A stretch of 64,000 nt of DNA from Ceratothoa steindachneri (taxonomy: Eukaryota > Arthropoda > Malacostraca > Isopoda > Cymothoidae): assembly GCA_963969495.1 (NCBI GenBank), contig OZ018327.1, positions 35,283,282 through 35,347,281 of the forward strand, written 5' to 3'. Position numbers and translations under genes: made by a program. Under the pieces are notes generated by a model. The model worked only from the letters and a program-made list of their open reading frames with translations. It was not told the DNA's origin and ran no database searches. Numbering within the stretch: position 1 is the stretch's first letter; the number at the start of each line of letters is the position of its first letter. This document shows, one piece after another, positions 46,201 to 59,592 of this stretch.

Positions 46201-47990
46201 CTTAAAAGTAAATAATGAAAATTAACGAGGGAATCTCGACTAGAAAATTGGGGAGAAAATATTTAAGATGGAGGAAGGGAAAATGTGTGGTAGATCCGCA
46301 GATCCGCCTGGACCCACATTAACCTCTAGATGTCAGCCCTAGCATATTGTAGCAGTTGTATTTTCATGTGATAGTTTCACAGTAGTGGTTTGGCTATCTA
46401 TACATGTAGTAGAGATTATTATTATATCTAATAATCACCCGCAAGACAAAGAAAAAGGAATTTCAAGTGTTTTCACCTCTATTTATGAAGACATTGAAAC
46501 AAAAGAGTTTGGAAGTACATTTTCATTTTCATTCGAGTAATCTTTTAGTTTTGTGGGATCGTTTTATTATATCTTCTCTTTGTGGCGTTGAGAATAGATG
46601 CATTAATGTTATGGAGGAAAAATTCACAGTTCAAACATATATTTGATGTAAGATTATAAGGCATGAGGGATAACTCGTTGATGCATGCAGGAATCTGGGC
46701 GGGACTTAACAGAGGCCAATACCACGCCCATTTGCGTGAGGTCACTGGATCCAGAGAATCAGATATTAATCCATTTGTGCAATTTTTTTTCATTCGTTTG
46801 CTAAAATCTTCGTAAGATTAACTCACTTTCCTTCGTTCCTCTAACGAGTGAATAATCTACAGTAAACTGCTTCTTTCAACCATACAAAGCCACACAAGAC
46901 CCCCTCCTTGCGACTTCTATCAACACATTCAGAGAAGCGAAAATCTACCCCGTTCGTGACAGCGAACAACCCTCACTTTTAGCGGTCATTAATTTTGAAT
47001 TCAATTAGCCGCGTTTAGGTTGAGAGGTCGAAGATAAGGCGAGCATTCACTCAAACTTCGGGAAAAGGGTTCGAATCCATTCAAGGAAGTGTACTTCGGG
47101 GTTTTATGGTACTCCCTGGAGTCTTTTATACCCGAGGGCTTAAGTTGGGAGGAATAAAATCGTCTAGTTTTAACGAAATCAGGAAGAGTACTGTGAAGGA
47201 GAATATTTAAAGGTTTATTTTGATCTTTTTAGGTCGGGGGTCATGGGAAGTGGGAATGAGGGTTTTAGGATCACCTCCTTGACTTATTCAAGGCTTAGCC
47301 TCAAGGACGAGTGAGGTTCTTACTTTAGAACGTTTGAATGGTTTATACTGACTTGTTCAATGCGCTATTTATGCTAATGCTGTTGGATAAATTTTCAACA
47401 AGGGATGCTTTAGAAAGTAAATCACACATACAAAGAGGCAGATAGACAGATAAATAGACATACAAAACCATGGCCTAATTGTTAATAAAAATAAAAATTA
47501 TATAATGATATTGTTGTTTTTATTAGAAGTAAATTCCTTTGTCCCGTAAGCAAAGGGGGAATAATATTTCACTGAAATTCGCTTTTCTGTTAAAACTTTG
47601 CCTTATTATAACTAAGCAAGAAACCCTTTGCCTTTTTTATCCTGGCCGATCATTAATAACACCTTTGGTTTTACTAACATTGAATAATAACTTTCACTCG
47701 CGGGTGTAAGTCATTGGGATGGTGAAATGAAAACTTCTGCGAGCAGTTTCTCCACACACTTTTGCTCAACTTTTTCAATGAGGAATTTCATCGATTTCGT
47801 AACGCGAGGTCCATGCGAGGGTCTACCACAGGAAATTTGTAGTTCAGTAATTAGCCTTCTTTATCACAATGATATATGTATTTATATGTGATTATAGGTC
47901 AACGGTTCTTGTTGTAATTTAAAGTTACTAATTGCTTGGTTAAATTAACTTTCAGCACCGTTTTAGAGGAACTATAACCACCTTTTTGCG
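46201..47990. other. No gene recognised; one tRNA-like B box
   Basis: gggttcgaatcc at about 47,067-47,078, with taggttgagaggtc about 50 bp before as a weak A box, hints at a SINE head. The word atttatgctaatgctgt at about 47,369 recurs at 51,512. No coding domain. Confidence 0.4.
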
Positions 47991-47994
47991 AAGC

Positions 47995-50064
47995 CTTTCT
48001 TGCCTTTTAGTCTCGATAACGAAATCTCTTTAACTTTAGTTTCGATCAGGAATACTATTGCCTTTTAGTCTCGATCAAGAAATCTCTTTAATTTTATTCT
48101 CGATCAGGGATAATATTTATTGCTTTATAGTCTCGATCAGGAACACTTTTGCCTTTTAATCTCAATCAGGAACTACCTTGCCTTTGAGTCTCAATCAGGA
48201 ACTCTCTTTCCTTTGAGTATCGATCAGGATCACAATTGACTTTTAGTCTCGATCAGGACTCACCTGCTTTTTAGTCTCAATCAGGAAATCTATTGCCTTT
48301 TAGTCTCGATCAGGAACTTCATTACTTTTGAGTTTCAATCAGGACCTCTCTTTACTTTTAGTCTTGATCAGGAACTCTCGGGGCTTTCAGGTTGAATCAG
48401 GAACTATTTTTGGCTTTTAGTCTCGATCAAGAACTGACTTGCCTTTTAGTCTCGATCATGAACTCTCTTCCCCTTTAGTCTCACTCAGGAAATCTCTTGC
48501 CTTTTAGTCTCGATCAGAACCTCTATTGCCTTTTAGTCTCAATCAGGAGCCCACTTGGCTTTGAGTCTCTTACATTTAATCTCGATCAGGAACTATCTTG
48601 GCTTTTAGTCTCAATAGGAAAAATCTCTTGGGTTTAGTGTCGATCATGAACTCTCTTGCATTTTAATCTCAATCAGGAACTCTTACCTTTTAGTCATGAT
48701 CAGGAACTCTCTTACCTTTTAATATCGATAAGGACTTCTCTTGCCTTATTGTATCAACCAGGAACTATCTGATCTTTTAGTCTATAAGAGTAAGTCCTGC
48801 CTTCTAGTTTAAAGCATGAACTATATTGCTAAATAATTTCGGTGAGGATCTCTCGTGCCTTTTAGTCTCGATCAAGAAATCATTTGCTTTTTAGTCTCTA
48901 TCAGGTGATCTCTTGCCTTTTAATCTCGATCAGGAAGTCTTTTGCTTTTAGTCTTGATCAGAAACTCTCTTGCCATTTAGTCTCAATCAATAACTCTCAG
49001 CTCATTTAGTCTCGATCAAGAATATTTGCTGTTTTAGTCTCTATCAGAAACTCCCTTGGCTTTTACTCTCTATCAGGAACTCTCTTGCTTTTTTGTCTTG
49101 ATTAGGAACTCTTACCGATTATTCTAGATCAGGAACTCTCTTGCTTTGTACTCTCGATAAGTAATTTGATTGCCTTTTAGACTCAACCAGGAATTCTCTT
49201 GCATTTTACTCTTGCTCAGGAAATATCTTTCATTTTAGTCCCGACCCTAAACGCTCTTGCCTTTTAATAGACTTTTACTCTCGAGCAGGAACTGTCGTGC
49301 ATTTTATTATCAATCAGGGACTCTCTTTCCTTTTAGTTGAGAATAGGAACTTTCTTGTCTTTCAGTCTAGATTAGGGAATCTTTAATCTTTTAGTCTCGA
49401 TCAGGAACTCTTTTGCCTTTTGGTTTCGATCAGGAACTTTTTTCCGTTTAGTATCAATCAGGAACCCTCTTGTATTTTAGTTTTTATCTGATACTATCTT
49501 GCCTTTTACTCTCGTTCAGCAACTATTTGGCATTTTATTTTCGATCAAAAACTCTTGGTTTTTAGTCTCGATCAGGAACTATCTTGCCTTTTAGTCTCGA
49601 TTAGGAACTCCTTTGCATTTTATTATCGATCATGAACTCTCTTGCCTTTTAGTTACTATCAGAAAATCTCTTGTTTTTAGTCTCCATCAAAACCCTCTTG
49701 CCTTTTAATCTCGATCAGGAACTCTTGCCTTTTAATCTCAATCTGGAACTTTCCTTCTCTGTACTTTCGATAAGGAACTCTTTCCTCTTTTAGTCTCGAT
49801 CTGAATCTCTCTTTTATAATTAGGAACTATCTTGCCTTTTAGTCTCGATCAGGAACTCCTTTGCCTTTTATTATCGAATATGAACTATCTTGCCTTTTAG
49901 TTACAATCAGGAAATCAATTGTTTTTAGTCTTAACCAAAACCCTCTTGCCTTTTAATCTCGATCAGGAACTCTTGCCTTTTAATCTTAATCTGGAACTTT
50001 CCTTCTCTGTGAACTCTCTCCTCTTTTAGTCTCAATCTGAATCTCTCTTTTTTAATTAGGAATC
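47995..50064. repeat. Minisatellite, 29-bp unit, about 71 copies
   Basis: Unit theme ccttttagtctcgatcagg plus aactctcttg. Individual copies vary a lot and the period slips by 1-3 bp. A longer block (near 49,640-49,760 and 49,870-50,010) recurs, indicating a local duplication. Confidence 0.95.
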
Positions 50065-50301
50065 TGTCACGAATTGAAATGTATACAGGGTGTGCCAGTT
50101 ATTTGAAAATCAATTATTATATAAGGAAAAACAAAGATATTAATTGAAAAACTACAATTATGTGCAATAAAAATTGGTATACATGTTTTTTTTTACGTAC
50201 ATGTACAATATGATTATATAGTATGGTTATATATTATATATACCTGGCGCTCAAATACCTGGCGCTCCCTACTATTAAACTATCCTCTTGGGTCTTCATT
50301 T
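50065..50301. other. Possible mariner-type end fragment
   Basis: tacagggtgtgccagttatttg at about 50,088 resembles the terminal sequences that begin TACAGGGTG in Tc1/mariner-type elements. No partner end. A small duplicated acctggcgctc word is at 50,243-50,268. Confidence 0.35.
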
Positions 50302-50460
50302 CAGTCAAGACTAGATAAAGTCTTGAAAAGCGGCCGTTCAGGGACGCAAAACAATTGAGCAGCCATGTGCCTGTTCGATTGCTAGTGCAAAGGTACCCTC
50401 TTTGAATGGACCGTAAGGTATCCTAGGGTACTTACTTTCCTTGTTATTCCTTGTTACAGT
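50302..50460 (+). mobile_element. 3' tip of the 14-20 kb CR1 family
   Basis: Carries the last codons of ORF2 (KTR-DKVLKSGR-like) from 50,304, then the tail words gggacgcaaaacaattgagc, gccatgtgcctg, aatggaccgtaaggt and tagggtacttac, matching the complement of 14,275-14,400 nearly word for word. A strongly 5'-truncated insertion. Confidence 0.9.
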
Positions 50461-51555
50461 GTAATTTTGAAATTAGAAATTGTTCATATTTGTCACCGAC
50501 AACCTACTAATTTGATTGTTATTTATTTTAGGCTGGAATACCTGAATTTCTAGTATAGACCAGCCTTCATTTTAATATATATCTTTCATTGATAATTAAT
50601 TTAACTGCCAAAAGTTAGAAAGTTAATTTTTACTCACTGTTAGCCAATTCATCCATGAGGCTAGTAGAAAATTCGCAAAAGAAATCTACAATAGGTAAAT
50701 TAGAGAGCAACTGCTAACGACACAATGGTTTGCATCCCATATCACTGTACGATAAGAGTTATGCACCCGTGATTCGGGTTTCAATTCAAGTGATCGAAGC
50801 AATATCTGAAACTGTTGAGTTTGCAGTTCCACGCTGAAACTGCTTTCGTGATTATTATTTGCTAGTGGCGCAACCAGGAACCTCCGCCAAACCCATAATA
50901 TTGACATCCCGCAACCTCACACAGATCGATGGTTACATAATCTGGACTCACTGGAAAGGAGAATCAATAATAAATTGTTATACACACAACAATCGCTGCC
51001 ACTCTTGCTCCGCGCCAAGAGTCAGCCTTTACTCAACCTCCGAGAAGCACTCCATCCACGGGAGCTGCGAGCCCGCTGACTTGAAGCAACCGAGAAGAAT
51101 TTCAGCCTGACCTTATCAATAAATTATATAAACTGTGAGAATGTTTATATAACAAATCGCTCCATTGGGTATTGAAAGAGTACAGGGAATCAAATTTTAA
51201 ATCTAATTTAATAACACTTATAGCCACTATGTTTGGTATCTTGTAGTTCCATAGTGCCTATTACCTCCGCCCATGGGATATTATTATTATTATCACTATT
51301 TCCTACTTAGGGATTGGAAGATGACGTTTGTTTAGGGAAAAAGAAAACCAGATGAATCATATACAGACGCATTTAAAAGTCGATTTCCGTTCCATATGTT
51401 TCCATTTATCAATTCTTTCCCTCCTGACCCAAGTAGGAGATTTAAAGATCCGAGTTCGAATCCCACAATTCATTCTCAGCAGCTGGAAATATACATGACC
51501 AGCTGCGCCACATTTATGCTAATGCTGTCGAATCAATTTGAGACAAAATGAGGAA
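50461..51555. other. No gene recognised; one tRNA-like B box
   Basis: gagttcgaatccc at about 51,452 is B-box-like, followed within 60 bp by the atttatgctaatgctgt word shared with 47,369. An 83-codon plus frame at 50,859-51,110 is unrecognised. Confidence 0.4.
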
Positions 51556-51559
51556 GGGA

Positions 51560-51906
51560 ACAGGAAAGCACACAGACAGGAAGATAGACAAACAAGTAAA
51601 AAAGTAGATAGCCAAACAGGTAAAAAGATAAAAAAAATACAAGACGCCAATAAAATCAGTCAAATAGACAGTAAAACATAAATTGAAATGTAAGTAAATA
51701 GACATGTATACAAACAAGCCAATAGAGAGACATATTAACAAGGACTCAATCAGAAAAACAAGCAAATAGATAGACAGATATACAAACAAGCCAATAGAGA
51801 GACATATTAACAAGGACTCAATCAGAAAAACAAGCAAATAGATAGACAGATATACAAACAAGACAATATAGATAAATATTAACAAGGAGTTAATCAGAAA
51901 AACAAG

Positions 51907-51957
<51 letters not shown>

Positions 51958-52600
51958 ATGCCAATAGAAACAAGCAAATAGATAGACAATTAGAAAAAAA
52001 AGACAAGTGCACAGATAAAGAGCTAGACACATTGGTAATCAGATGGGTAAACAAATAGTTAAAAGCAGATAAACAGGTGGGAAAACAGAAGAACAAACGG
52101 TGATATGGAAACATTTAACACCATAAAGATTTAGACAGAAAATCCAACGAGGAAAAAATGAGAGGTAGACAGTTTGTGAGGTTAAGAAGATAGATAAACA
52201 AACAACAAAAACTTTTTCAAGTAACAGCCTGAAGGAGGCACAGTGGTAGACCTATAGACGGGTATGTAGATAGAGAAGTAGATAAAGAACAAACCTGGTA
52301 GAGGATTGATGCAGAGACGGGAAAACAGAACAAATTTGTCATTGTGGTAGAAAGGAAGTGGACAAAGTGGTAGAAAGGAAGTGGACAAAGTGGTAGACAT
52401 AAGGTAAACAGCTATGATAAACATGAAGACACGAGCAGACGGCCAAACAGAACCAGGTAATAGCATTCTGAACAGACAGACAGACAGGTAAATAAAAAAA
52501 ATATGCACATAAATATACAGACATGCCACTAGATAGACAAACCCCCGGAAAAGATAGATAGGCTCAACGGAAGTACGGATAGGCACAATATCCAACCCTC
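51560..52600. repeat. Degenerate ACA/GATA-rich repeat region with a 72-bp array x3
   Basis: Words such as acaagcaaatagatagacag recur throughout. A regular 72-bp unit starts at 51,711, 51,783 and 51,855 (caaacaag, caatagaga, ttaacaaggactcaatcag), ending in a (TA)n tract at 51,909-51,953. Long minus-strand frames here are repeat translation. Confidence 0.9.
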
Positions 52601-52639
52601 CTCATTGCCTTTTATCAGCGTTCTTTTTACTTTATTTTC

Positions 52640-53270
52640 CTTTATACTCCAACATTCAATTCACACACTTATACATACATTCCAATACTCAACCTATACA
52701 CCCATCCATACATTCTAACACTGATCCCACACACCCATAAATACATCCTAACACTTAACCCACGCACCCATAGATACATTCTAACACTCAACACATACAC
52801 CCATACATACACTCCAAGACTCAAACACCCCCCATATATATACTCCCCCTCAACCCACACATCCATGCATACACTCCAACACTCAACCCACACCGCCATA
52901 CACACACTAACGCTCAACCCACACACCCATACATACACTCCAACATTCAGCCCCCACACCCATACATATACTCTAACACTCAACCTACACACCCATACAC
53001 ACACTCCTACACTTAACCAACACACCCATACATACACTCCCACACTCAACCCCATCATCCATGCATACACTCCAACACTCAACCCACACCGCCATACACA
53101 CACTAACGCTCAACCCATACACTCATACATACACTCCAACACTCAACCCACACACCCATACATACGCTCCAACACTCAAATAACACACCCATACATAAAT
53201 TGTAACACTTAACCAACACACCAATACATACACTTCAACACTACCTACATGCATATATATTCTAGACCCC
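52640..53270. repeat. CA-rich minisatellite, unit about 30 bp, about 20 copies
   Basis: Theme cactcaacccacacacccatacatacactc. Because 30 is a multiple of three, both strands stay open over long stretches with decapeptide periodicity (TLNPHTHTYTP-like on plus, LSVGVYVWVC-like on minus). Confidence 0.95.
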
Positions 53271-53289
53271 ACCAAGCCCAAGGGACAGA

Positions 53290-55555
53290 AGGATGTTAGA
53301 GAAGAAAGTAGTGAAATTGTGTGTAGTGAAAACATGTTGAAAAGAAAGCAAACCTGCAAAGAACTTGAAAAGGAAACAACTAATTAAAGGTGAAGGGAAT
53401 CTGTAGAAAAAACTCTAAATGAAACCAGAAATATTACGTCGTAGGAAAAAGAACTACAAAAGGAAACTTCTTAGGAAAAAATAAAACTCCAAAGTGAATT
53501 TGAAAAGAGACTAGGGGTGAAATTGGAAAGAAAACTCCCACAGGAAAATTGAAGGAAACTGAAAAGGAAACTAGAAATAACTCTGAGATGAACTAAAACT
53601 TCTAAGGAAACTTTGGACGGAAATCGAGACGAAAATCCAAAGAAAACTTGAATGGACACAGAAGTAAACCGAAAAGGAAATTTATAAAGAAACTGGAATG
53701 AACTAAAAAATATTAAAATGGAAACTGCAAATAAATGTTGAAAAAGAAAAGAGAAATGAAACTAGAAAATTAAAACAAAAGGAAACTACACAGAAACCTG
53801 AAATGGAAAGGAAACTAAAAAGATAAATCAAAATGAAACGTGCAATTAGATGGAGAGGGAAACTAGAAATAAAATCGGGAACAAAGTTACAAAGGCAATT
53901 TAAAAAATACGAGAGAGGTAACATGAAAAGAAAGTATAAAAGAAACTTTGATGAAAACTGGAAATATAACGAGAAAGGAAAGTACATATAAACGAAACTC
54001 GGAAGAAGGAAACTGGAAAGACAACGAGAAAAGAAACCCCAAAGAAAATTTGGAAGAGAAGAGAAAGAAAACTAGGAAGTTAAAGCAAAAGAACTAACAG
54101 AAAAGAGGAAAAAGAGTAATACAATCGGAAAGAAACCTACAAAGGAAACATAGAAAGGAAGTAGAATGATATCTCTAAAAGAGTACGAATGAAACTTTGA
54201 AGGAAACTGAAATGATAACGCAAAACGAAACTGTAAAGAAAACTTCGGAGGACAAGTGAAAGGAAACTAGAAATAAAAAGGAAGATCAAACTTGAAAAGA
54301 AATGGGACCGGACAATTGAAACGTTATCGAAAAAAGACCACAAATGAAACTAGAAAGATAACACGAAAGAAAGATACGAATGAAATTTTGAAAGAAACTA
54401 AAAAAACATAAAGGAAAAGATAATTTTAAAATGTAACTTTGAAGGAAACTGGTAGGATTACACTAAATGTAACTTCGAAGAGAAAATTGGAAGGAAACAA
54501 AAGAGTCAACGTAAAATTAAAATACAAATGAAACTTGGAAGGCATGAGGAGAGAAACTTAGAAAGATAAACAGAACGAAAATTTAAAAAGAGAAGGGATA
54601 GGAAACTAATATAACGCGAAATGAAATTTGAAAGGAAACACGAAAGGAACCTAGAATGATAACGCAAAAAAAAACTACCAAAATAACGCCATATGAAACT
54701 AAAATGACTCATGAAAATAGCACGGAAGGAAACTAAAAAGGAAACATAGAAAGAGGAAACTAGAACTATACTACGAAAAGAATCTCCAAAGGAAAATTGG
54801 AAGGAAACTAGAAATATAACTTTAAAGGAACTAAACGGGATGTTGGATAAGGAACTAGACATCGTGAAAGGAAAATAAAAAGGAAACTCCGAAATAAATG
54901 GGAGAAGGAAACTAGAATGATAACTCGAAAGGAAATTAAAAAGGAAAGCTAGAAGGAAGCTATAACGATAAAGTGAAAGGAAACTAACAGGAAAGCTGGG
55001 AGCTAGTGCGGAAAGCAAAGGGGAAATAAAAGTCACGAAATAATCCGTAAGGAAACAAGAGATGAAAAGGAAACTAGAATGATAAAGCGAAAGCAAAAAA
55101 AAACAAATTAAACTTAAAATTGAAAGGAAACTAGGAAGATAACGCTAAAGTAAAATAAAAGAAAACTTATATGGTAAATCTAAGGAAACTAGAAATAAAA
55201 CGTGAGTGGAAAATATAAAGAAAACGTGTAAGGAAAAGGGGAAGGAAACTTGAAAAGGAAATTAAGAAAAAACTTGCAAGGTAAAACGAAAAGAAACTTG
55301 GAATGTAAATTAAGAGTAAACCTACATGGTAAAGCGAAAGGAAACTTGGAAGTAAACTAGAAATATAAGGCGAAAGGAAACTGAAAAGGAAACTTAAAAA
55401 ATAAAGATAAAGGAAACTAATAAGATAACGTGAAAGGAAAAAGTGAAAAAAATGGAAAGAAAAATAGGAAGATAAATACGAAAGCATGCATGGTAAAAAT
55501 GAAAATTTGGAGGCAAAGGTAACAAGATAACTCGAAAAGAAACTCTTGAAAGATC
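53290..55555. repeat. Purine-rich minisatellite, AAGGAAACT theme, 2.3 kb
   Basis: Irregular units of about 20-40 bp built from aaaggaaact, agaaagataac and gaaatataacg. The plus strand is strongly purine-rich for the whole stretch; the minus strand gives Phe/Ser/Leu frames up to 196 codons, which I do not regard as genes. Confidence 0.93.
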
Positions 55556-58500
55556 GTCCTTCACGGATCACCCGAAAGAATGACCTCATCCTTGATTATG
55601 TAGTTCATCAGTCAACTGAAAAGGTGACTTCCTCCTTGATTACAACCTTCACGGGTCAACAGAAAAGTTGACCTCCTCCTTGATTACATCATTTACGGGT
55701 CAACGGAAAAGGTGACTTCCTCCTTGATTACAACCTTCACGGGTCAACAGAAAAGTTGACATCCTCCTTGATTACATCATTTACGGGTCAACGGAAAAGG
55801 TGACTTCCTCCTTGATTACAACCTTCACGGGTCAACAGAAAAGTTGACATCCTCCTTGATTACATCATTTACGGTTCAACGGAAAAGGTGACTTCCTCCT
55901 TGATTACAACCTTCACGGGTCAACAGAAAAGTTGACCTCCTCCTTGATTACATTATTTACGGGTCAACAGAAATGGTGACCTCCTCCTTGATTACGTTCT
56001 TCTTGTGTTAACAGAAAAGGTGACGTCTTCCTTGATTATGTACTTCACGGGTGAACCTAAAGAATGACCTCCTCCGTGATTATGTCTTTCACGGGTCATC
56101 ATAAAAGGTGACCTCCTCCTTCCTTACGTCCTTCACGGGTCAACCGAAGAGTGACATCCTCCTTGATTACTACATTCACGGGTCTATCGAAAGGATGACC
56201 TCCTCCTTGATTACGTCCTTCACGGTTCAACCGTAAATGTGACCATCTCCTTGATTATGTCCTTGATGGGTCAACCGAAAGGATGACCTATTCCTTGATC
56301 ACTTCCTTCATGAATCAACCGAAACGCTAACTTCCTCCTTATTTACGCCCTTCACCGGTCAACCGTAAAGTTGACCTCCTCCTTGATTAAGTCCTTCGCA
56401 GATCAACCGAAAAGGTTACCTCCTCCTTGATTAGGTCCTTCACGCGTCAACCGAAAGGATGACCTCCTCCTTGATTAAGTCCTTCGCAGATCAACCGAAA
56501 AGGTTACCTCCTCCTTGATTAGGTCCTTCACGGGTCAACCGAAAGGATGACCTCCTCCTTGATTAAGTCCTTCGCAGATCAACCGAAAAGGTTACCTCCT
56601 CCTTGATTAGGTCCTTCACGGGTCAACCGAAAGGATGACCTCCTCCTTGATTAAGTCCTTCACAGATCAACCGAAAAGGTTACCTCCTCCTTGATTAGGT
56701 CCTTCACGGGTCAACCGAAAGGATGACCTCCTCCTTGATTAAGTCCTTCGCAGATCAACCGAAAAGGTTACCTCCTCCTTGATTAGGTCCTTCACGCGTC
56801 AACCGAAAGGATGACCTCCTCCTTGATTAAGTCCTTCGCAGATCAACCGAAAAGGTTACCTCCTCCTTGATTAGGTCCTTCACGGGTCAACCGAAAGGAT
56901 GACCTCCTCCTTGATTAAGTCCTTCGCAGATCAACCGAAAAGGTTACCTCCTCCTTGATTAGGTCCTTCACGGGTCAACCGAAAGGATGACCTCCTCCTT
57001 GATTAAGTCCTTCGCAGATCAACCGAAAAGGTTACCTCCTCCTTGATTAGGTCCTTCACGGGTCAACCGAAAGGATGACCTCCTCCTTGATTAAGTCCTT
57101 CGCAGATCAATCGAAAAGGTTACCTCCTCCTTGATTAGGTCCTTCACGGGTCAAACGAAAGGGTAACCTCCTCCTTGATTAAGTCCTTCGCAGATCAACC
57201 GAAAAGGTTACCTCCTCCTTGATTAGGTCCTTCACGGGTCAACCGAAAGGATGACCTCCTCCTTGATTAAGTCCTTCGCAGATCAACCGAAAAGGTTACC
57301 TCCTCCTTGATTAGGTCCTTCACGGGTCAACCGAAAGGATGACCTCCTCCTTGATTAAGTCCTTCGCAGATTAACCGAAAAGGTTACCTCCTCCTTGATT
57401 AGGTCCTTCACGGGTCAACCGAAAGGATGACCTCCTCCTTGATTAAGTCCTTCGCAGATCAACCGAAAAGGTTACCTCCTCCTTGATTAGGTCCTTCACG
57501 GGTCAACCGAAAGGATGACCTCCTCCTTGATTAAGTCCTTCGCAGATCAACCGAAAAGGTTACCTCCTCCTTGATTAGGTCCTTCACGCGTCAACCGAAA
57601 GGATGACCTCCTCCTTGATTAAGTCCTTCACAGATCAACCGAAAAGGTTACCTCCTCCTTGATTAGGTCCTTCACGGGTCAACCGAAAGGATGACCTCCT
57701 CCTTGATTAAGTCCTTCGCAGATCAACCGAAAAGGTTACCTCCTCCTTGATTAGGTCCTTCACGCGTCAACCGAAAGGATGACCTCCTCCTTGATTAAGT
57801 CCTTCGCAGATCAACCGAAAAGGTTACCTCCTCCTTGATTAGGTCCTTCACGGGTCAACCGAAAGGATGACCTCCTCCTTGATTAAGTCCTTCGCAGATC
57901 AACCGAAAAGGTTACCTCCTCCTTGATTAGGTCCTTCACGGGTCAACCGAAAGGATGACCTCCTCCTTGATTAAGTCCTTCGCAGATCAACCGAAAAGGT
58001 TACCTCCTCCTTGATTAGGTCCTTCACGGGTCAACCGAAAGGATGACCTCCTCCTTGATTAAGTCCTTCGCAGATCAATCGAAAAGGTTACCTCCTCCTT
58101 GATTAGGTCCTTCACGGGTCAAACGAAAGGGTAACCTCCTCCTTGATTAAGTCCTTCGCAGATCAACCGAAAAGGTTACCTCCTCCTTGATTAGGTCCTT
58201 CACGGGTCAACCGAAAGGATGACCTCCTCCTTGATTAAGTCCTTCGCAGATCAACCGAAAAGGTTACCTCCTCCTTGATTAGGTCCTTCACGGGTCAACC
58301 GAAAGGATGACCTCCTCCTTGATTAAGTCCTTCGCAGATTAACCGAAAAGGTTACCTCCTCCTTGATTAGGTCCTTCACGGGTCAACCGAAAGGATGACC
58401 TCCTCCTTGATTAAGTCCTTCGCAGATCAACCGAAAAGGTTACCTCCTCCTTGATTAGGTCCTTCACGGGTCAACCGAAAGGATGACCTCCTCCTTGATT

Positions 58501-59297
58501 AAGTCCTTCGCAGATCAACCGAAAAGGTTACCTCCTCCTTGATTAGGTCCTTCACGCGTCAACCGAAAGGATGACCTCCTCCTTGATTAAGTCCTTCGCA
58601 GATCAACCGAAAAGGTTACCTCCTCCTTGATTAGGTCCTTCACGGGTCAACCGAAAGGATGACCTCCTCCTTGATTAAGTCCTTCGCAGATCAACCGAAA
58701 AGGTTACCTCCTCCTTGATTAGGTCCTTCACGGGTCAACCGAAAGGATGACCTCCTCCTTGATTAAGTCCTTCGCAGATCAACCGAAAAGGTTACCTCCT
58801 CCTTGATTAGGTCCTTCACGGGTCAACCGAAAGGATGACCTCCTCCTTGATTAAGTCCTTCGCAGATCAACCGAAAAGGTTACCTCCTCCTTGATTAGGT
58901 CCTTCACGGGTCAACCGAAAGGATGACCTCCTCCTTGATTAAGTCCTTCGCAGATCAACCGAAAAGGTTACCTCCTCCTTGATTAGGTCCTTCACGGGTC
59001 AACCGAAAGGATGACCTCCTCCTTGATTAAGTCCTTCGCAGATCAACCGAAAAGGTTACCTCCTCCTTGATTAGGTCCTTCACGGGTCAACCGAAAGGAT
59101 GACCTCCTCCTTGATTAAGTCCTTCGCAGATCAACCGAAAAGGTTACCTCCTCCTTGATTAGGTCCTTCACGGGTCAACCGAAAGGATGACCTCCTCCTT
59201 GATTAAGTCCTTCGCAGATCAACCGAAAAGGTTACCTCCTCCTTGATTAGGTCCTTCACGGGTCAAACGAAAGGGTAACCTCCTCCTTGATAACGCT
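55556..59297. repeat. Satellite, 44-bp monomer in 88-bp dimers, about 85 monomers
   Basis: The main dimer (56,380-59,290) alternates a monomer with aaaggttacctcctc and gattaggtccttcacgggtc with one reading aaggatgacctcctc and gattaagtccttcgcagatc. The left part (55,620-55,950) has another 88-bp dimer subfamily (acaaccttcacgggtc / acatcatttacgggtc), and 55,950-56,370 has diverged single monomers. Rare variants show a 968-bp tandem duplication (about 56,619-57,586 and 57,587-58,554). Confidence 0.98.
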
Positions 59298-59592
59298 CAC
59301 ACGTGGCACTTTTGACGCAAGGAAAAAGAATCGATGCTTTAGGTTGATAAGTTCTCTCTCATTCCTCCAAGTTCGCCGCCCTTTACATCATTACTATTTA
59401 TTAAATCATCATAACATCACCTAAATGACGAAGTTTAATTTGATGTGGAGGTGAAGAAGGATTAGGAAATCATATATTTCATTAAAACCGAATAATGATG
59501 AGAAATACTTTGCTGATTAATGTTTTTTTTTTATATATTAAAAATAATATTTGATTTTTAAAAAAGACAAAAATGCATCAAAGCCCCTAAGG
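59298..59592. other. Spacer between satellite and PLE; nothing recognised
   Basis: AT-rich toward the PLE. No gene. Confidence 0.5.

Noticed and set aside
50859..51110. 83-codon plus-strand frame with several Cys and His
   Set aside because: Cys spacing does not fit a known finger or secreted peptide; no signal peptide.
51514..52032. 172-codon minus-strand frame that looks hydrophobic, like a membrane protein
   Set aside because: It is a translation of the 72-bp ACA/GATA repeat; the periodicity follows the DNA repeat.
52669..53103. 144-codon repetitive frame resembling a structural repeat protein
   Set aside because: Derived from the 30-bp minisatellite; the opposite strand is equally open and there is no start context.
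54506..55096. 196-codon minus-strand Phe/Ser/Leu-rich frame
   Set aside because: By-product of the purine-rich AAGGAAACT minisatellite.
55556..59297. CRISPR-like repeat with alternating conserved and variable parts
   Set aside because: Both halves of the 88-bp dimer are themselves repeated; there are no unique spacers and no cas genes.
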